NCBI GenBank assembly: GCA_028551475.1
Contig: CM052361.1
Coordinates: forward strand, 21,031,491 to 21,095,490
Length of the DNA: 64,000 bases
Direction: 5' to 3'
DNA from: Casuarina equisetifolia
Taxonomy: Eukaryota; Streptophyta; Magnoliopsida; Fagales; Casuarinaceae
Shown piece by piece: positions 1 through 11,203 of the stretch. Every line of letters begins with the position of its first letter. The stretch's first letter is position 1. The position numbers and the translations under genes were made by a program. The notes beneath the pieces are model-generated. The model made no database searches. It was not told where the DNA came from and saw only the letters and a program-made list of their open reading frames with translations.

Positions 1-311
1 TTGGCCGATAGATCGGAGTAGATAGAGAGGACCTTGGAGATGTTTCCGTTGATCTCGCGGATCAGATTAACGTTTCTGGTGAGATTGTCCGGGATCCTCG
101 ACTGGTGGTTCTCGTTCACCTGATTGATCAACGTACGGTTCTGATCCAGCACCGCCTGGACTTGCCGGAAGCTCTGGCTCAGCGTTTCCCAGGCCTCGTC
201 GTCGCACACCTCCTCTTCCGCCTCCGCATCCTCTTCCTCCTTATCGTTCTCTTCAGAGCGCTTTTTCTTGTTGCTGCGGCTCTGAGGTTTTGTTACGGCG
301 GCATCGTCCAT
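1..311 (-). CDS. ELF4: EARLY FLOWERING 4 (ELF4)-family protein, 3' end outside the window
   Basis: The ATG is the reverse complement of 309-311. The reading frame is open for 103 codons to the window edge, so the C-terminus is missing. An acidic, Lys-rich N-terminus (about residues 1-38) is followed by the DUF1313/ELF4 core, recognisable by WETLSQSFRQVQ, VNENHQSRIPDN and INGNISKVLSIYSDLS. ELF4 proteins are small, mostly helical and intronless. In Arabidopsis ELF4 joins ELF3 and LUX in the nuclear evening complex, which represses transcription at dusk and sets clock period and flowering time. Here the gene reads leftward from a TATA-like box at 490-497. The SRIPDN motif, and the ABCG31-type gene elsewhere in the window, hint at the ELF4-LIKE 1 subgroup (At2g29950 lies next to ABCG31 in Arabidopsis). 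Family assignment is firm; ELF4 versus EFL1 is not resolved. Confidence 0.93.
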   Translation of the reverse strand, partial: MDDAAVTKPQSRSNKKKRSEENDKEEEDAEAEEEVCDDEAWETLSQSFRQVQAVLDQNRTLINQVNENHQSRIPDNLTRNVNLIREINGNISKVLSIYSDLSA

Positions 312-2297
312 GGTCGTCAACTCCACCAATTGCTACGATTAAGCCTCGTCGTACATGTAAGTAGATCTACTGGAATGCATACGCCTGCCTATGGAAGAGA
401 AACTGTGTCTGTCTGGGTATTAGGCTCTCTCCCCCTCCTTGTCTCTCGCTCTTTGTGGCCTTAGCAGAAAAAATGAAAGTGTTGGGGGGCTTTATATCTT
501 CTGGTATGAGAGAGAGAAATGGAAATTGACCAACCGCCTCAAAATGGTGGTCTATGTTTTTAATGTTTTGGTTCCGCGAGCTGACTGTGAAGAAAGTCGG
601 TGAACGCCGACTCAGGATCTTAGGATTGGTTGTTGCCTTTTATTTCTAGGGTTAGTGATTGAGGCTGTGATTTTTCTTGGTCACGGGTGTCGCGCATTTT
701 GTTTAAATCTTAGGGATATTTTGACGCGCAGTTGGCCATTAGCCGATATTGGAAAAGGCATTGGATAAGATAGAATATTGGAAAATAAATATCTCTCATC
801 TACGTGGAGGAGTAACATGAGATTCTTATAGGAGAAGTGAGTGTTACGCGCTATCGCCGCGCGTTAAATACTTTTTGAGCGCCTTAGTTTTATATATATT
901 GTCCTTTTCGGTTTTGAAAAGTCTTTTTTTTTTTCTATTAAATACTTTTTTTATAACCCATAATATACGCTTGGCTTAAGGACTCGCCCCAAAGCATATT
1001 CAAATTTATAAGAGATATAGTCGAAAGAATTTAAACTTAAAGATGTTTATTTTGCAAGATTTCCATTCAAACTCTTCTTACAATCCTAACTACATCTCAA
1101 GGTGCTTCTTTTAAGTACTAAACGCTCACTAAAAAATATATAATAGTATTTACAATGATTGATACGAAAAAAGTTCACTAAAAAATGTATAGTAGTATTT
1201 ACTATGATTGATATGAAAAAGATTCCCTTAACAAACTAACATCATGTGATTAGTTAAATATTTTTTTTTTTAAAAAAAATATTATTTTTTTATTATTGAA
1301 GATGGTAAATGATTGTTTTTCCTGATAAAAGGATTAACTTCCTTAGTTAAAGGACAACTAGTTCCAATAGGTGACATCTTCTTAGAAACAAATATGGATC
1401 CTATACTTAGAAGAGAGGGCCTCTGGAATAAATTATAATATAAACTATCAAATGTAAAAACAGAATGTCTTTGATATTTATAATTCGACTTGTAACATTG
1501 AGCTTAAAAAAAGTGTTAACAAAATAATCATTTTTCTAGAAAAGTAAACGATAGGATTTTATTGTATAAAAAGATTTAAACTGAGAAGGCCTAATTTCTT
1601 AGTTCCCCCTTTTATAGGGAATCAAATAGAAAGGGGCAGAGTAAAAGTAACAGAAAAGTTGCAATATCGATAATAAAAGGCAATTGTGGGTAGCAGAGGG
1701 GGAAGAGCAAGAAAAGGTAAAGGATTTCGATGAGGTTAAAAAAGTAGCCAACTTAAGTGGAAAAGGCGGCCTTGCGGGAGACGAACATTAGGCGCTTTTG
1801 TGGATCTTTAAAAAAGGAAGTGAGGGAAGTGACATCAGTCACGTGAGTTGGAACCTCCCTTAGAAAGGGGCAGCTCTCCAAGTTTAAACGAAGACCAAAG
1901 CCTAGAGGATTGTATATAGCGTAGGAGCGCTTACAGATTTCCAATGTTTGGAAAGTTTAGGAATTAGAAAATTCCTGAGGCTTAGATGACTGCCATATGG
2001 CCATCTTCCTCTTTTGACAATGAATAGTGCATTACACCGTTTTGGACAACAAACGGAGATGTAGATTCCAGTTAGAGGTTAATGTTTGTGTTCTGACATA
2101 CAGCTTAGGCATCAGCTACTTTACAATTAAGTTGTCTTTGTCTTCCACCTAACTATCTATGGAAAGAAAAAGCTTCAAAATACAAGTAACTGCAACCTAA
2201 GTAGGGACACTATTAAATGTTAACCCGCTACCACTAAACATCAAAGATAGACTAGAAAGAACATGAAGTGAGTACTACTGAACAAAGATGGATCAAT
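312..2297. other. Intergenic: ELF4-family promoter and 3' flank of the SMR gene
   Basis: Positions 312 to about 1000 hold the leader and promoter of the leftward ELF4-family gene. They include evening-element-like octamers near 714-723 (minus strand) and 787-794 (plus strand), and a TACGTGG G-box-like site near 803-809. From about 900 to 1600 the DNA is very AT-rich with no coding signal. Positions 1640-1990 are less AT-rich and carry a short open frame on the minus strand (1753-1944) that I cannot assign. The 3' UTR of the SMR gene should end below 2298. Confidence 0.6.
490..497 (-). promoter_or_regulatory. Probable TATA box of the ELF4-family gene
   Basis: On the minus strand this reads ATATAAAG, about 180 bp upstream of the ATG at 311. 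That leaves a leader of roughly 150 nt, normal for a plant gene. The TSS itself is inferred. Confidence 0.5.
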
Positions 2298-5200
2298 TTA
2301 CTCGGAATCACTTTCAGAATCCATAAAGCTGAACTCTTTGCATCCACTAAGCTTGATTAGCAACACTCCCCGGTTCTCTTCGCTCCATTCTATTCCTTCC
2401 TTTTGCATCAGTTTAATAAGCTGCATGCAGCAAGGGTTAGATATCGTTTGATACAAGCCCACTAGTGTTTTTTTTTTTTTTTCACTTATTATGAAGCAAA
2501 GAACCTGTGGGCTAGTTGTGAGGTTGATTAACCAGAAAGTTAGAAGAATTATTTGCTTCAAGAAGGCCTACTTTTCAGCTTCTAAGATCCATCATATTGT
2601 GCAAAAACGAAATATTCAGCAACAAAAATAGAGACTGTAAGAGAACACAGATAAAGAATTATATTGCAGAATACAGATAAAGAATTATATTGCTATTTCC
2701 TAGGCACACATCAAGACCGATTTTATTTGTTGCTGCTGATAAACAAACTTCATGCCAAGTATGGCAAGGGCATAATATTAATCCATTATAGGTGGAAGCA
2801 AACTCAGTCTATAAATTAAATAAAAAATCGGAGTTCAGCTCACTTATCAATAGCCATTTGGGATTATTAAGCTCTTTCAAGCTGCATAGGCATGACCCAA
2901 ATGTTTATACTTCCTAACCAGTACACAACATGAAAGAACCAAAAGTAGTGTGGCGATAGAATGGTGCGACTCTCCAGTGTTTTAAAAGATTGAAGGATAA
3001 CAGTAATTCTCATAGCACATAGTTCTCCAAATATCCAACTTGGTTGTTTTCCCATGCAACACCCAAGTCACAACGAGACCAGTGCAACAAATGTAAAGAT
3101 CTAACCCCTTAAAGACTTTTGCTTTCACTAGTTTCCAGTGTAAGATGCATGAAAATAGAGACCCATACCGATTGTTTCACCCTTGACTTCCCTACGCCAT
3201 GTGCCCCACATCCCGTTATGACCCTCAGTGTCTGAATTGCTGGAACAGACCAATAAAAGTAACCAAGTGAGGAAGATTTTTCATTTTGTTAAATAAAGAA
3301 GCGAACACAATTAATAGAGGGCCCGCCACAAACTCACAAGGAATATATGTTCCAACTAAGAGGAGAGCTTTTACATAGTGCATTGCTTGTTTTACATGTT
3401 GCCCATGTAAATCAATGGTTATCACATTTTCTATGTCCTTGTTTCTGCAGATCAGAAGAAATAGCTCGGTGAAATAATCAACACTAGCAGTTGACGTACA
3501 ATGGAGACAGAAAAATTGTCTTGATCTTTTAAAAAGGGACTGACCTAGCTTTAAAAATGTTATGGCTAGCTTTTCCATCCTCTTCTCGAGCCAGTTTTGT
3601 TTGAGCCCTACCCTATCAAATGGTAGTTAAAATTTAACTCTAGGACATCCGCAAGAGAAACAAAGCATAAACTATGACCATGACAAATCAAAAACATATG
3701 ACTACGTCCACAATAATATGTAATAAGCAATAATTGGACTAGCAAAGACCATTGGGTTTATAGCGGAGGCAAGCAAAGGTTTCCTTGGAAATCACCCCAC
3801 AAGTAAAATTACTAAGCAGACTTGAACAATAACAATAATAATTAAAAAAACCAACACAATGTAGTTCAGCCAGTATAAAGATAACATCAAAGGGAACCAA
3901 ATCTAAAAGTTCAAGAGTTCATGAGCCATTTAATATGTTGGCAGAATATATTGACATTCTTGAACTTCTTTTTTTAAGCACTATAGAAATAAATAAATAA
4001 ATTCCACTAACACTCCAGCAACCCCGTGGACTTATATGTTAAATAAGGAAAGTGATGTGAAAAAGAGAACTGAATCCACTGAAGAAGGAACTCTGCACTT
4101 TTGACAAAGCCTTATATTATGCTTTCTTTGTATGGAATCCGATGTCCAGCTATAATATTACATTAGTTCCTCCTCCATGTGGTGGCTTACAGATGTTGTA
4201 GTGCGCAGCCTTGAAGGGCATCGAAGAAATCAAAGCAGATAAACTGTAAAACAGATATGCACAGACAAGCGTTGATGCATCAAATTTCTTATGCTCTTCG
4301 TTGAAGCAGAACAAACCTGCTCAGAAAGGTAGGATGCATAAGATCGTTCTCCTTTTGAAAATGCCACTGCAGCCTGCAGAAGAATTAAGTAATCGGATTC
4401 TTCAAATGCATAACAAGAAAAAATTGTTAACATATAGCATTATAAACCAGACAGAAAGCTAGAACTATCTTACTTTTTGATAGCAAGACCTCACTGAATC
4501 CCAATGTTGAGTTGCGGATTTTCTCAACACATGATACTCATCTCCTTTAGCTGCAATGCCAGGAAAAGCCTAGGGGATCAATATGGTTGACAACATTTAA
4601 ACTTTCAGTATATACAAATGTATTATGACATAGTCCACAAAAACTTATTGCCTAAAAGTAACTGTTGAAACTGTGGCCAAAGAAGTTATTTAGCCTCCCA
4701 AACAGACATCGGATTTCCATTCAGGTCATAACAAAAGAAGCACTAAATAGAACCGACTTGAACTTCCTATCTCACTCCACATCCCCACCTCTCTTCTCTG
4801 GCAATTTGTCCAAGTTGTGTGTGAGTGAACATGGGCAAACTACAAGGTCTCTAATGACCTAAGCAAAAGGATGAAAATGATTCTTCATTCAACCACATCA
4901 AGTACATAAGTTCAGCAAAGCATTTAATGCCATAATTATCAAGATGCTTATGTTCTATCTTCCCCTTTTCAGTCAGAAAGATATGATGTAGACACAACCT
5001 AGTTTGAATAATTTGATCAGCTTGCATTCTACGATATGCTGCCTAATTCTGGACCATCAATTTCCTTTTCTTTTTCCCTTCTTTTTTTGGCGCTTGTGTG
5101 TTTTTGGGGGGGAGGGGGTCTTCCTCCCAAAAGATAGCAGGCTATCTAGTAGTTCCAAATACCACAAGCTAGTACAAAATATCATGAAAAACCAAAAAAT

Positions 5201-7055
5201 CCTGTTCAAAGATATCATGCAACATGACTACTGCAGACAGAATGCTAAATAGGGACATGACTAAAAAACCATATCAGTAATTAAGTTTCTGAAAAGTTTA
5301 CATGGACACAATAGCAACAGCAATAAAGCATTATGGAACTACTGTTCAATACCACAAGTGTCCTGCTGAGTTTCTGTAAGACTAGAAGGATTAACATTAA
5401 TCCCAGGTCCCAATGACTGCAGTTTCTTTACTACATTCCTCCAGTTCATTGTCTGTGGTTCATGTTCGTGACTCCTGGAGATTTTAAACAAAGACTCCAA
5501 CACCATTTGAGGGAGATCTAACTCAGTACTCCTTGTGCTCGTTGGAGAATCAGCCTCAGGACTAGCCAGAACCTTAGCATAACTCCTAAAATAAAGAAAA
5601 CAACTAAGCTTATAGAATCAGGTTACAAATATTAATACCCTCAAGCAAAGCAATTGGTATTGAAATTTGACAAACTAAATAAAAAATGAATTAATTTTTT
5701 TTTTCCCGCAGAGACATATAAATGTGTCAAATCATTTGAAGAACGTATGAATAATTTGTGACCACAATAAACAACTGAATCCAGTATGTTTTACATGAAA
5801 TACAACTTGAACACCTAGATTGGCTAGCACATATTAGATACGCATGATTTTGGAGGCACCTAAGACCTACATTATGAGGCTTGGATCATGCAGCTACTAA
5901 AACAAAACACACCCTCACTTCTTAAAATAGTACTTAAATGTGAGAAGGACTGAGACTTCTTGTGACATAAATCTCAAATCTCCAAGATCCTCTCTCGTTT
6001 ATTATAAAGCTCTTTTATCTTGTTTGAAACTTATAATTTATCTGCTTATCTTCAACAACCATGTACTCGGCCTTTACAAAACACAAGAACTTTACCACAT
6101 TGAAGGGACCAGAAACAACTTGCTAATTTTAGAATTTTTTATTTTGCATTACATGGTCTTTTAAGAGTTTACAGCTTCCAAACTACTAAGACTCACTTAA
6201 GCTAGAATTAGACCCAGTAGGAGCATCAAAATACTAGTCTGTCCCTCATAAGAGTACAAAAAGCCAGAAGGCTGAAAAGCACATCATAAAAATGCACTTA
6301 ATGACATATAATGGCAATAACACTAACACTTTCAGCTTCTTGCTTTCAGTGTTGCATACATCCATAACAATATTAATTATGACAGTTTAATTTCGAAATA
6401 AATTAATGAAGTCATATTATATGTGCTAAAAACCTATGCAAATTTCTCTCACATTTTACTCCAAGTATGGTAACTGTATTACAAAAAAGTACTGCAGGCA
6501 TAATCTTGGTAATTAAAAAAAAAAAAAGAATAACCAATAAAAAATAAGAAGAAGAACACCTTAAAGTAAGAAAAGTATCTATCAGAATGAATCACCTGCC
6601 ACCACAGCCCGTGTACCATATATTATCCTGGACTTCAGTATCAGATGAATGAGAAGTGCAATCAGAAGCCCCATCTGTAACCTGAGAAAAATTTATATGA
6701 CCACTAACATAAACCACAAAATCAAGCTGTAAAATTCAAAATGGAAATATTTTCAACTTCATTAGACCCCAATTTGTATATCAAGCACAGGCTTCAACAT
6801 AAATGGTTAATCCTTTGCAACTTGCAATAAGAAACCATATAACTTCAACTGCAGGAAGAAAATTGCACTCACCACACTTGTTGACTTCCTATATTTTTGC
6901 TCAATGACTAAAGATCCCAAAACATTAAAATGGCACATAAGTCAACCAACCATAGAGGACCAGACATTCAATTGCAAAAGCATCAAAACGTAAATGATCA
7001 AACCCCTCTCATCTCTTTTTGACAAGTAAATTAAATAACATTATTCAAAGTGCGA

Positions 7056-7108
<53 letters not shown>

Positions 7109-10100
7109 TGAACAATAAGGATTTATGTGGTTTGGAAAAATAATCCTCACGTTCCTTGAACAATTATCAGTATTTGGGGTTTTCACAACAAGAAGCTGCT
7201 AGAGAATTTTCTCCCCTGTAGCTCTGTCACTTTAGTTCCAATTTGCCAATTGGAATCATAATTGGTGCAACAACCCTGCACCATAGTTGGAACAAAATTG
7301 TTTCATCTTTAATTATGAAGACCGACTTGCAATTCAATGCTCTAAATCCTTTTGGAAGTTCAACTAGATCCTAAGTCTAGTTGAGCCTTAAGGAATCCAT
7401 TGCCTCTTTCATGGCATACCTCCGTGTGAACCATATCTTCAATTTCAACGCGTACTATAGGATTTCCAAAAACATGTCTTCCAACTCATGGATCTTTACC
7501 TATCCAAACCTCCATACAAGAGCAGGATTTCTTCCACTCATTGTGTGATTTCCTCCTCTCCACTAGCTGCAACGCGAGTGTTACCTCTCTTCTCCCTCCA
7601 CCTGGCTCAAGTTCTATGCTTCCACTAAAGCATGTGGTTTTTCTGTTTTCATGACAGTACATGAAACATAAACTCTTTTGCATTGTAGTGTGCCCATCTC
7701 ATCTGCTGAGTGCATGGCATTGTGAGTGTTACACGAGCTTGCTCTGCCTCTTAGAGACAAAAATTTGAGAAGAGAAAGGAACCAAAGAACTACCTCTAAA
7801 AGTTTCCTTGTCTCGTAAAAACCTGATTTTCTTAAACCAGGGTTTTCTCCTAGTCGAAAACCTTACTCTAGTTCCAGTTGTTTGGAGAAATACAAAGATC
7901 GAGTAGCAAACACAGATACACAAACACTCAAATACCAAAAAGTTTATGTGATTTGCACAAAATAATCGTTGTGCTTAAGGAACAAGAACTTATCATTTTT
8001 AGGGGCTTTTACATTCTCTAGTGGCTGTCTCACTTTGTTATCATTAATGGTTCAACAATTGACACACCCTATATTATGGTTTTCCAAGACCTCATATTCA
8101 TAGGTCCCATGGGAGAAACCCTAATTAGCAAATGCAAATTTGGCCATACAGGAAAAATTATCATTTTGCCTCTTGATCCTAATCTTGTGTCTACAACTAA
8201 CACATACCACACTTGATCATGTCTACAAACCTAGAACTTCAATCTCCCACTATTAAGACCCTCAGACGCTATTGCTTGACCAAGAGCTTAACCTGTTAGT
8301 TAGCCTGCAGACCCTATTTCTTAACAACCCAGCAGCATCCACAAGCTTGTTAGCCATGTCACTTAGGCAACCCCCCATTGCAACATGCACAACAATCCCC
8401 CCTATTGTCAAACCTGCTGGCTGCAGGAGTCAACTAGCGACTTGTTTTGCTACCACTAGTTGGGAACCTTGGGCACTTCCACCAAACCAAAAGCTATAGC
8501 CAACAAGCCTGCAGGCACTGCTGCTAATAGCCCTTAAGGGACAAGGCATCCGCTTTGACTAATAACTTACACAAAAGTAGCCCCTAAGTGTCTTAACACC
8601 CATAATGATAAAAAAGCTACAACTCTTTTGGCAAAGAAAAACCTCTAAGTCGGCATGAATACTCAAGTTCATTTAATTAAATAAACCTCCAAAAGAACGC
8701 TCCACAAATCTTGAAGAAGGGTAGAAGAACAAAACATCCAAGGGATCCCTTATCCTCCCATATAGAAGACAATTGTAGTAAGGGTTTGTTCATGGAGTAA
8801 GAAATATGCAACTAGCTTAATCTATCTTGAATGCACTAGACTGCAACCATGAGAATAGATCAAAATACAACGCCCCAGAAAAATAACCACAAACTCACGC
8901 CATAAATTAACATTTCAGAGTTTCTCAAAACTGATGATCAAAAGACCAGATGATTTGGACATAAGCCAACACAAAATAGATTCAAATGGAACATTTTAAA
9001 TAACAACTGCAACACAAAATCAAGCAATAAAGTAATATCCTTACTCTGTCTTTGCATTCAATAAGATATCCTATATCCTCATTATAGTTAACATTATCGT
9101 CAAGGTATCTACCATTCTTGGACTGGTCATAGGTGGAAGCAGATAACTCAAGCAACGCATCCAAGGCCTGGAAAGCAAATAAATTTCCTTTAATGTCAAA
9201 TATAAGAAGATAACTAGGGAAAGCGAAGAACTAAAACGTAATCTGTGTCGCAATATGCAAAAGACCTTTTGAACATCATATCCACATTGACCTGCCAAAA
9301 CAAAAAACAAAAAAAAAGGTATCATGCGATAAATAAATAAAGCAAACTCCTCAGTATAACAACTTAAGCCATTACACCACTGATTAGAATGCCTCCTCTG
9401 CACAAGGAGATGTACATACGATGGCACTATGATAGATCGAGAACAAAATTATAGCAGGAGATGTAACAGTTGAAGCCTCGAATATAAACAAATTAGGCTA
9501 CATAATTGATTTCAGGGGCTCCAGTAGTGCCTAGTCGTTTTGAATATCCCGCGCGTTTCTTCGGTCGGGACATGGTCTCTATGGCATGGATTCAACAAAA
9601 TAGATTCCCATACCATACACTTATTAACTCACAAAATCCTTCAGAAATGAACTTTACGGGTACTCACAGAGGACATCTCTTACAACAGCCAACCCGAGCT
9701 TGCATTGATCGCCAAGCATCGAACATAAAAACTGCTCAGCCTCTTCTTTCTCAAGATCACCATCTCTAAAACCTCTGGACTTGCCCCAGCCCTTCCTCGG
9801 GCACACGCTTGCCTTCACGTATTCCTTCCCCAACACCGTGGAAACCGTGCCCGTCGCAGCAATAACTTTCTTCTGCTTATTCCCTCTAAGACCCCTCCCA
9901 TTGACCACGTTGTCCACAAAGCCCGCCTCCACAAACCCTTCCGAGGAACCCGATCCGGAACCCGAACCCGAACCCGAACTCGAACAGGCACAGGAGCTCG
10001 TGGAGGGATCTTCTGCACTGTAGGCAACTTTTTCGGAATTGGCGTTCGCTTCTTGGTAGGCGCAAGAGGAGTCGCTCAGCGAAGCCAAAGAGAAGGCATC

Positions 10101-10208
10101 GGATAAAGTGTTGACGTTGGTCTCTCCTTCGTTCGCTCCAGGAGCTTGGTTAACAGGATTGGATGCTCGGGGCCTCTTACTTCTCTTCTTCCGCTTCGTG
10201 TTCTTCAT
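2298..10208 (-). CDS. DUF1771 and SMR (small MutS-related) domain protein, At5g58720-like
   Basis: Eleven exons keep the frame: 10208-9668, 9291-9266, 9167-9045, 6681-6596, 5585-5353, 4550-4474, 4373-4317, 3612-3545, 3444-3338, 3239-3169 and 2420-2298, giving 503 aa. The Lys/Arg-rich N-terminus looks like a nuclear signal. A Ser-Gly run lies at about 77-89. A CUE/UBA-like helical stretch (LEKEEAEQFLCSML to ALDALLELSAS) spans the first three exons. DUF1771 covers about 338-404 (KGDEYHVLRKSA, FSKGERSYASYLSEQ). The SMR domain follows from about 412, with IDLHGQHV and TGCGAHGVGKSRVK. SMR domains bind or cut nucleic acid; in plant proteins with this layout the role is poorly known and links to RNA export and silencing have been proposed. 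Exon 2 is only 26 bp and intron 3 is 2.36 kb. The exon 5 donor at 5353 is the least certain border. Confidence 0.9.
7057..7106. repeat. (CA)25 microsatellite in intron 3 of the SMR gene
   Basis: This is a perfect CA dinucleotide run of about 50 bp inside the 2.36-kb intron, directly next to a retroelement-like stretch that begins near 7110. Length variation between individuals is likely. Confidence 0.97.
7107..8560. repeat. Degraded retroelement-like DNA in intron 3 of the SMR gene
   Basis: Two related stretches of about 110 bp, near 7115-7215 and 7930-8040, share blocks such as TTTATGTGGTTTGG versus TTTATGTGATTTGC and a following gggnttttcaca-like block. The 'atttatgtggtttgg' phrase resembles a sequence common in plant copia LTRs. 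The tract 8240-8560 is C-rich and also looks unlike the surrounding intron. No intact coding region or clear LTR ends are visible, so this is an inference from sequence style and the internal similarity. Confidence 0.4.
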
Positions 10209-11203
10209 CTCGGTACCGGATCACAGATCAAGGCGAGACGTAGAGATCCATTGCGATCGTAACAGTTAGGTTAGGTTTTCCAAGGGAGTAGGAAATCAGG
10301 GAGTCCACGACGGTGCGAGTGAAAAAGAAAGCAAAGTCTTGCGAAAGGACTATTCATTGTTTCACAACTTATTATAATGTTCTCTCTGCGCATCTTACAA
10401 ATAAATAAAAAATCAAACTCTTTTTCGTCCACGCGTTTTCAGGTTCCCCGGGGCCCACGGTCCATCGTTTGTCAGCCACACGCCCCCTCCATACTGCGAA
10501 TTTAGATTGCTCCATGCTCATAAGTTTTTTTAAAAGAAATTATTTTAGGACCCAAATCAGAAAGTAAAAAGATAGAAGACCGATTAGCTGAGAGCCATCA
10601 ATTTTTGTTGACTTTTGATCACGTCCAGCTAAAGAGAGAAAATCTTCAATTGCCTTCATGCTGAAGATATCTGCTGAGTCGACAAGCAACAAAGCAAAGT
10701 AAAGAAGGAGCCGTCTCTTTCACCATGTGGTCTTTGGGCTGTGGAGGTATAATGCCATACATGTGCAAATTCATCTTTAAGCAAAGGCAAAAGGAAAGCG
10801 AGTTTCCGCCCATTTTCTGCTTTACAGTGCCTTCCAACTTTCATTCCATCTATATGTTAGTTCTTTAAAGTCGCCCTTCAGTGACAACTTTAAGCGAATC
10901 CTGCTTTAGATTTGCGGGACATTGACAACACAGAACTAAACTAGCTTTCTTATTGGGAAGGAATTTACAACTTCAACTTTTCATTCAGTGGCTTTAGAAT
11001 TCATAAAAGCAGCAACAAAAATCTGTGTGAGCCCAAAAAGGTCTCTATGCTGGCTGAATTATCTGGTACAGGAAATGGAGATGTTCACGGGCGTTTGCCT
11101 CTTCATTCTCCGTATCAAGGTTTACCCTCAACTGTTTGAAATTTTTTCATCATAAATGGGACTCTGAACTATTTTGGGCTGTCCAGGACACTGGTAAGAT
11201 GGC
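10209..11203. other. Intergenic: SMR promoter and leader, inositol kinase 3' UTR
   Basis: The SMR and inositol kinase genes lie head to tail on the minus strand. The left part (10209 to about 10500) is GC-richer and should be the SMR leader and core promoter; no clear TATA box is seen. The right part should hold the 3' UTR and polyadenylation region of the kinase gene. Short open frames here (such as 10646-10844) have no recognisable family. Confidence 0.6.

Noticed and set aside
9781..10027. Pro/Glu- or Arg/Val-repeat proteins in the other frames
   Set aside because: They come from the Ser-Gly codon run in exon 1 of the SMR gene.
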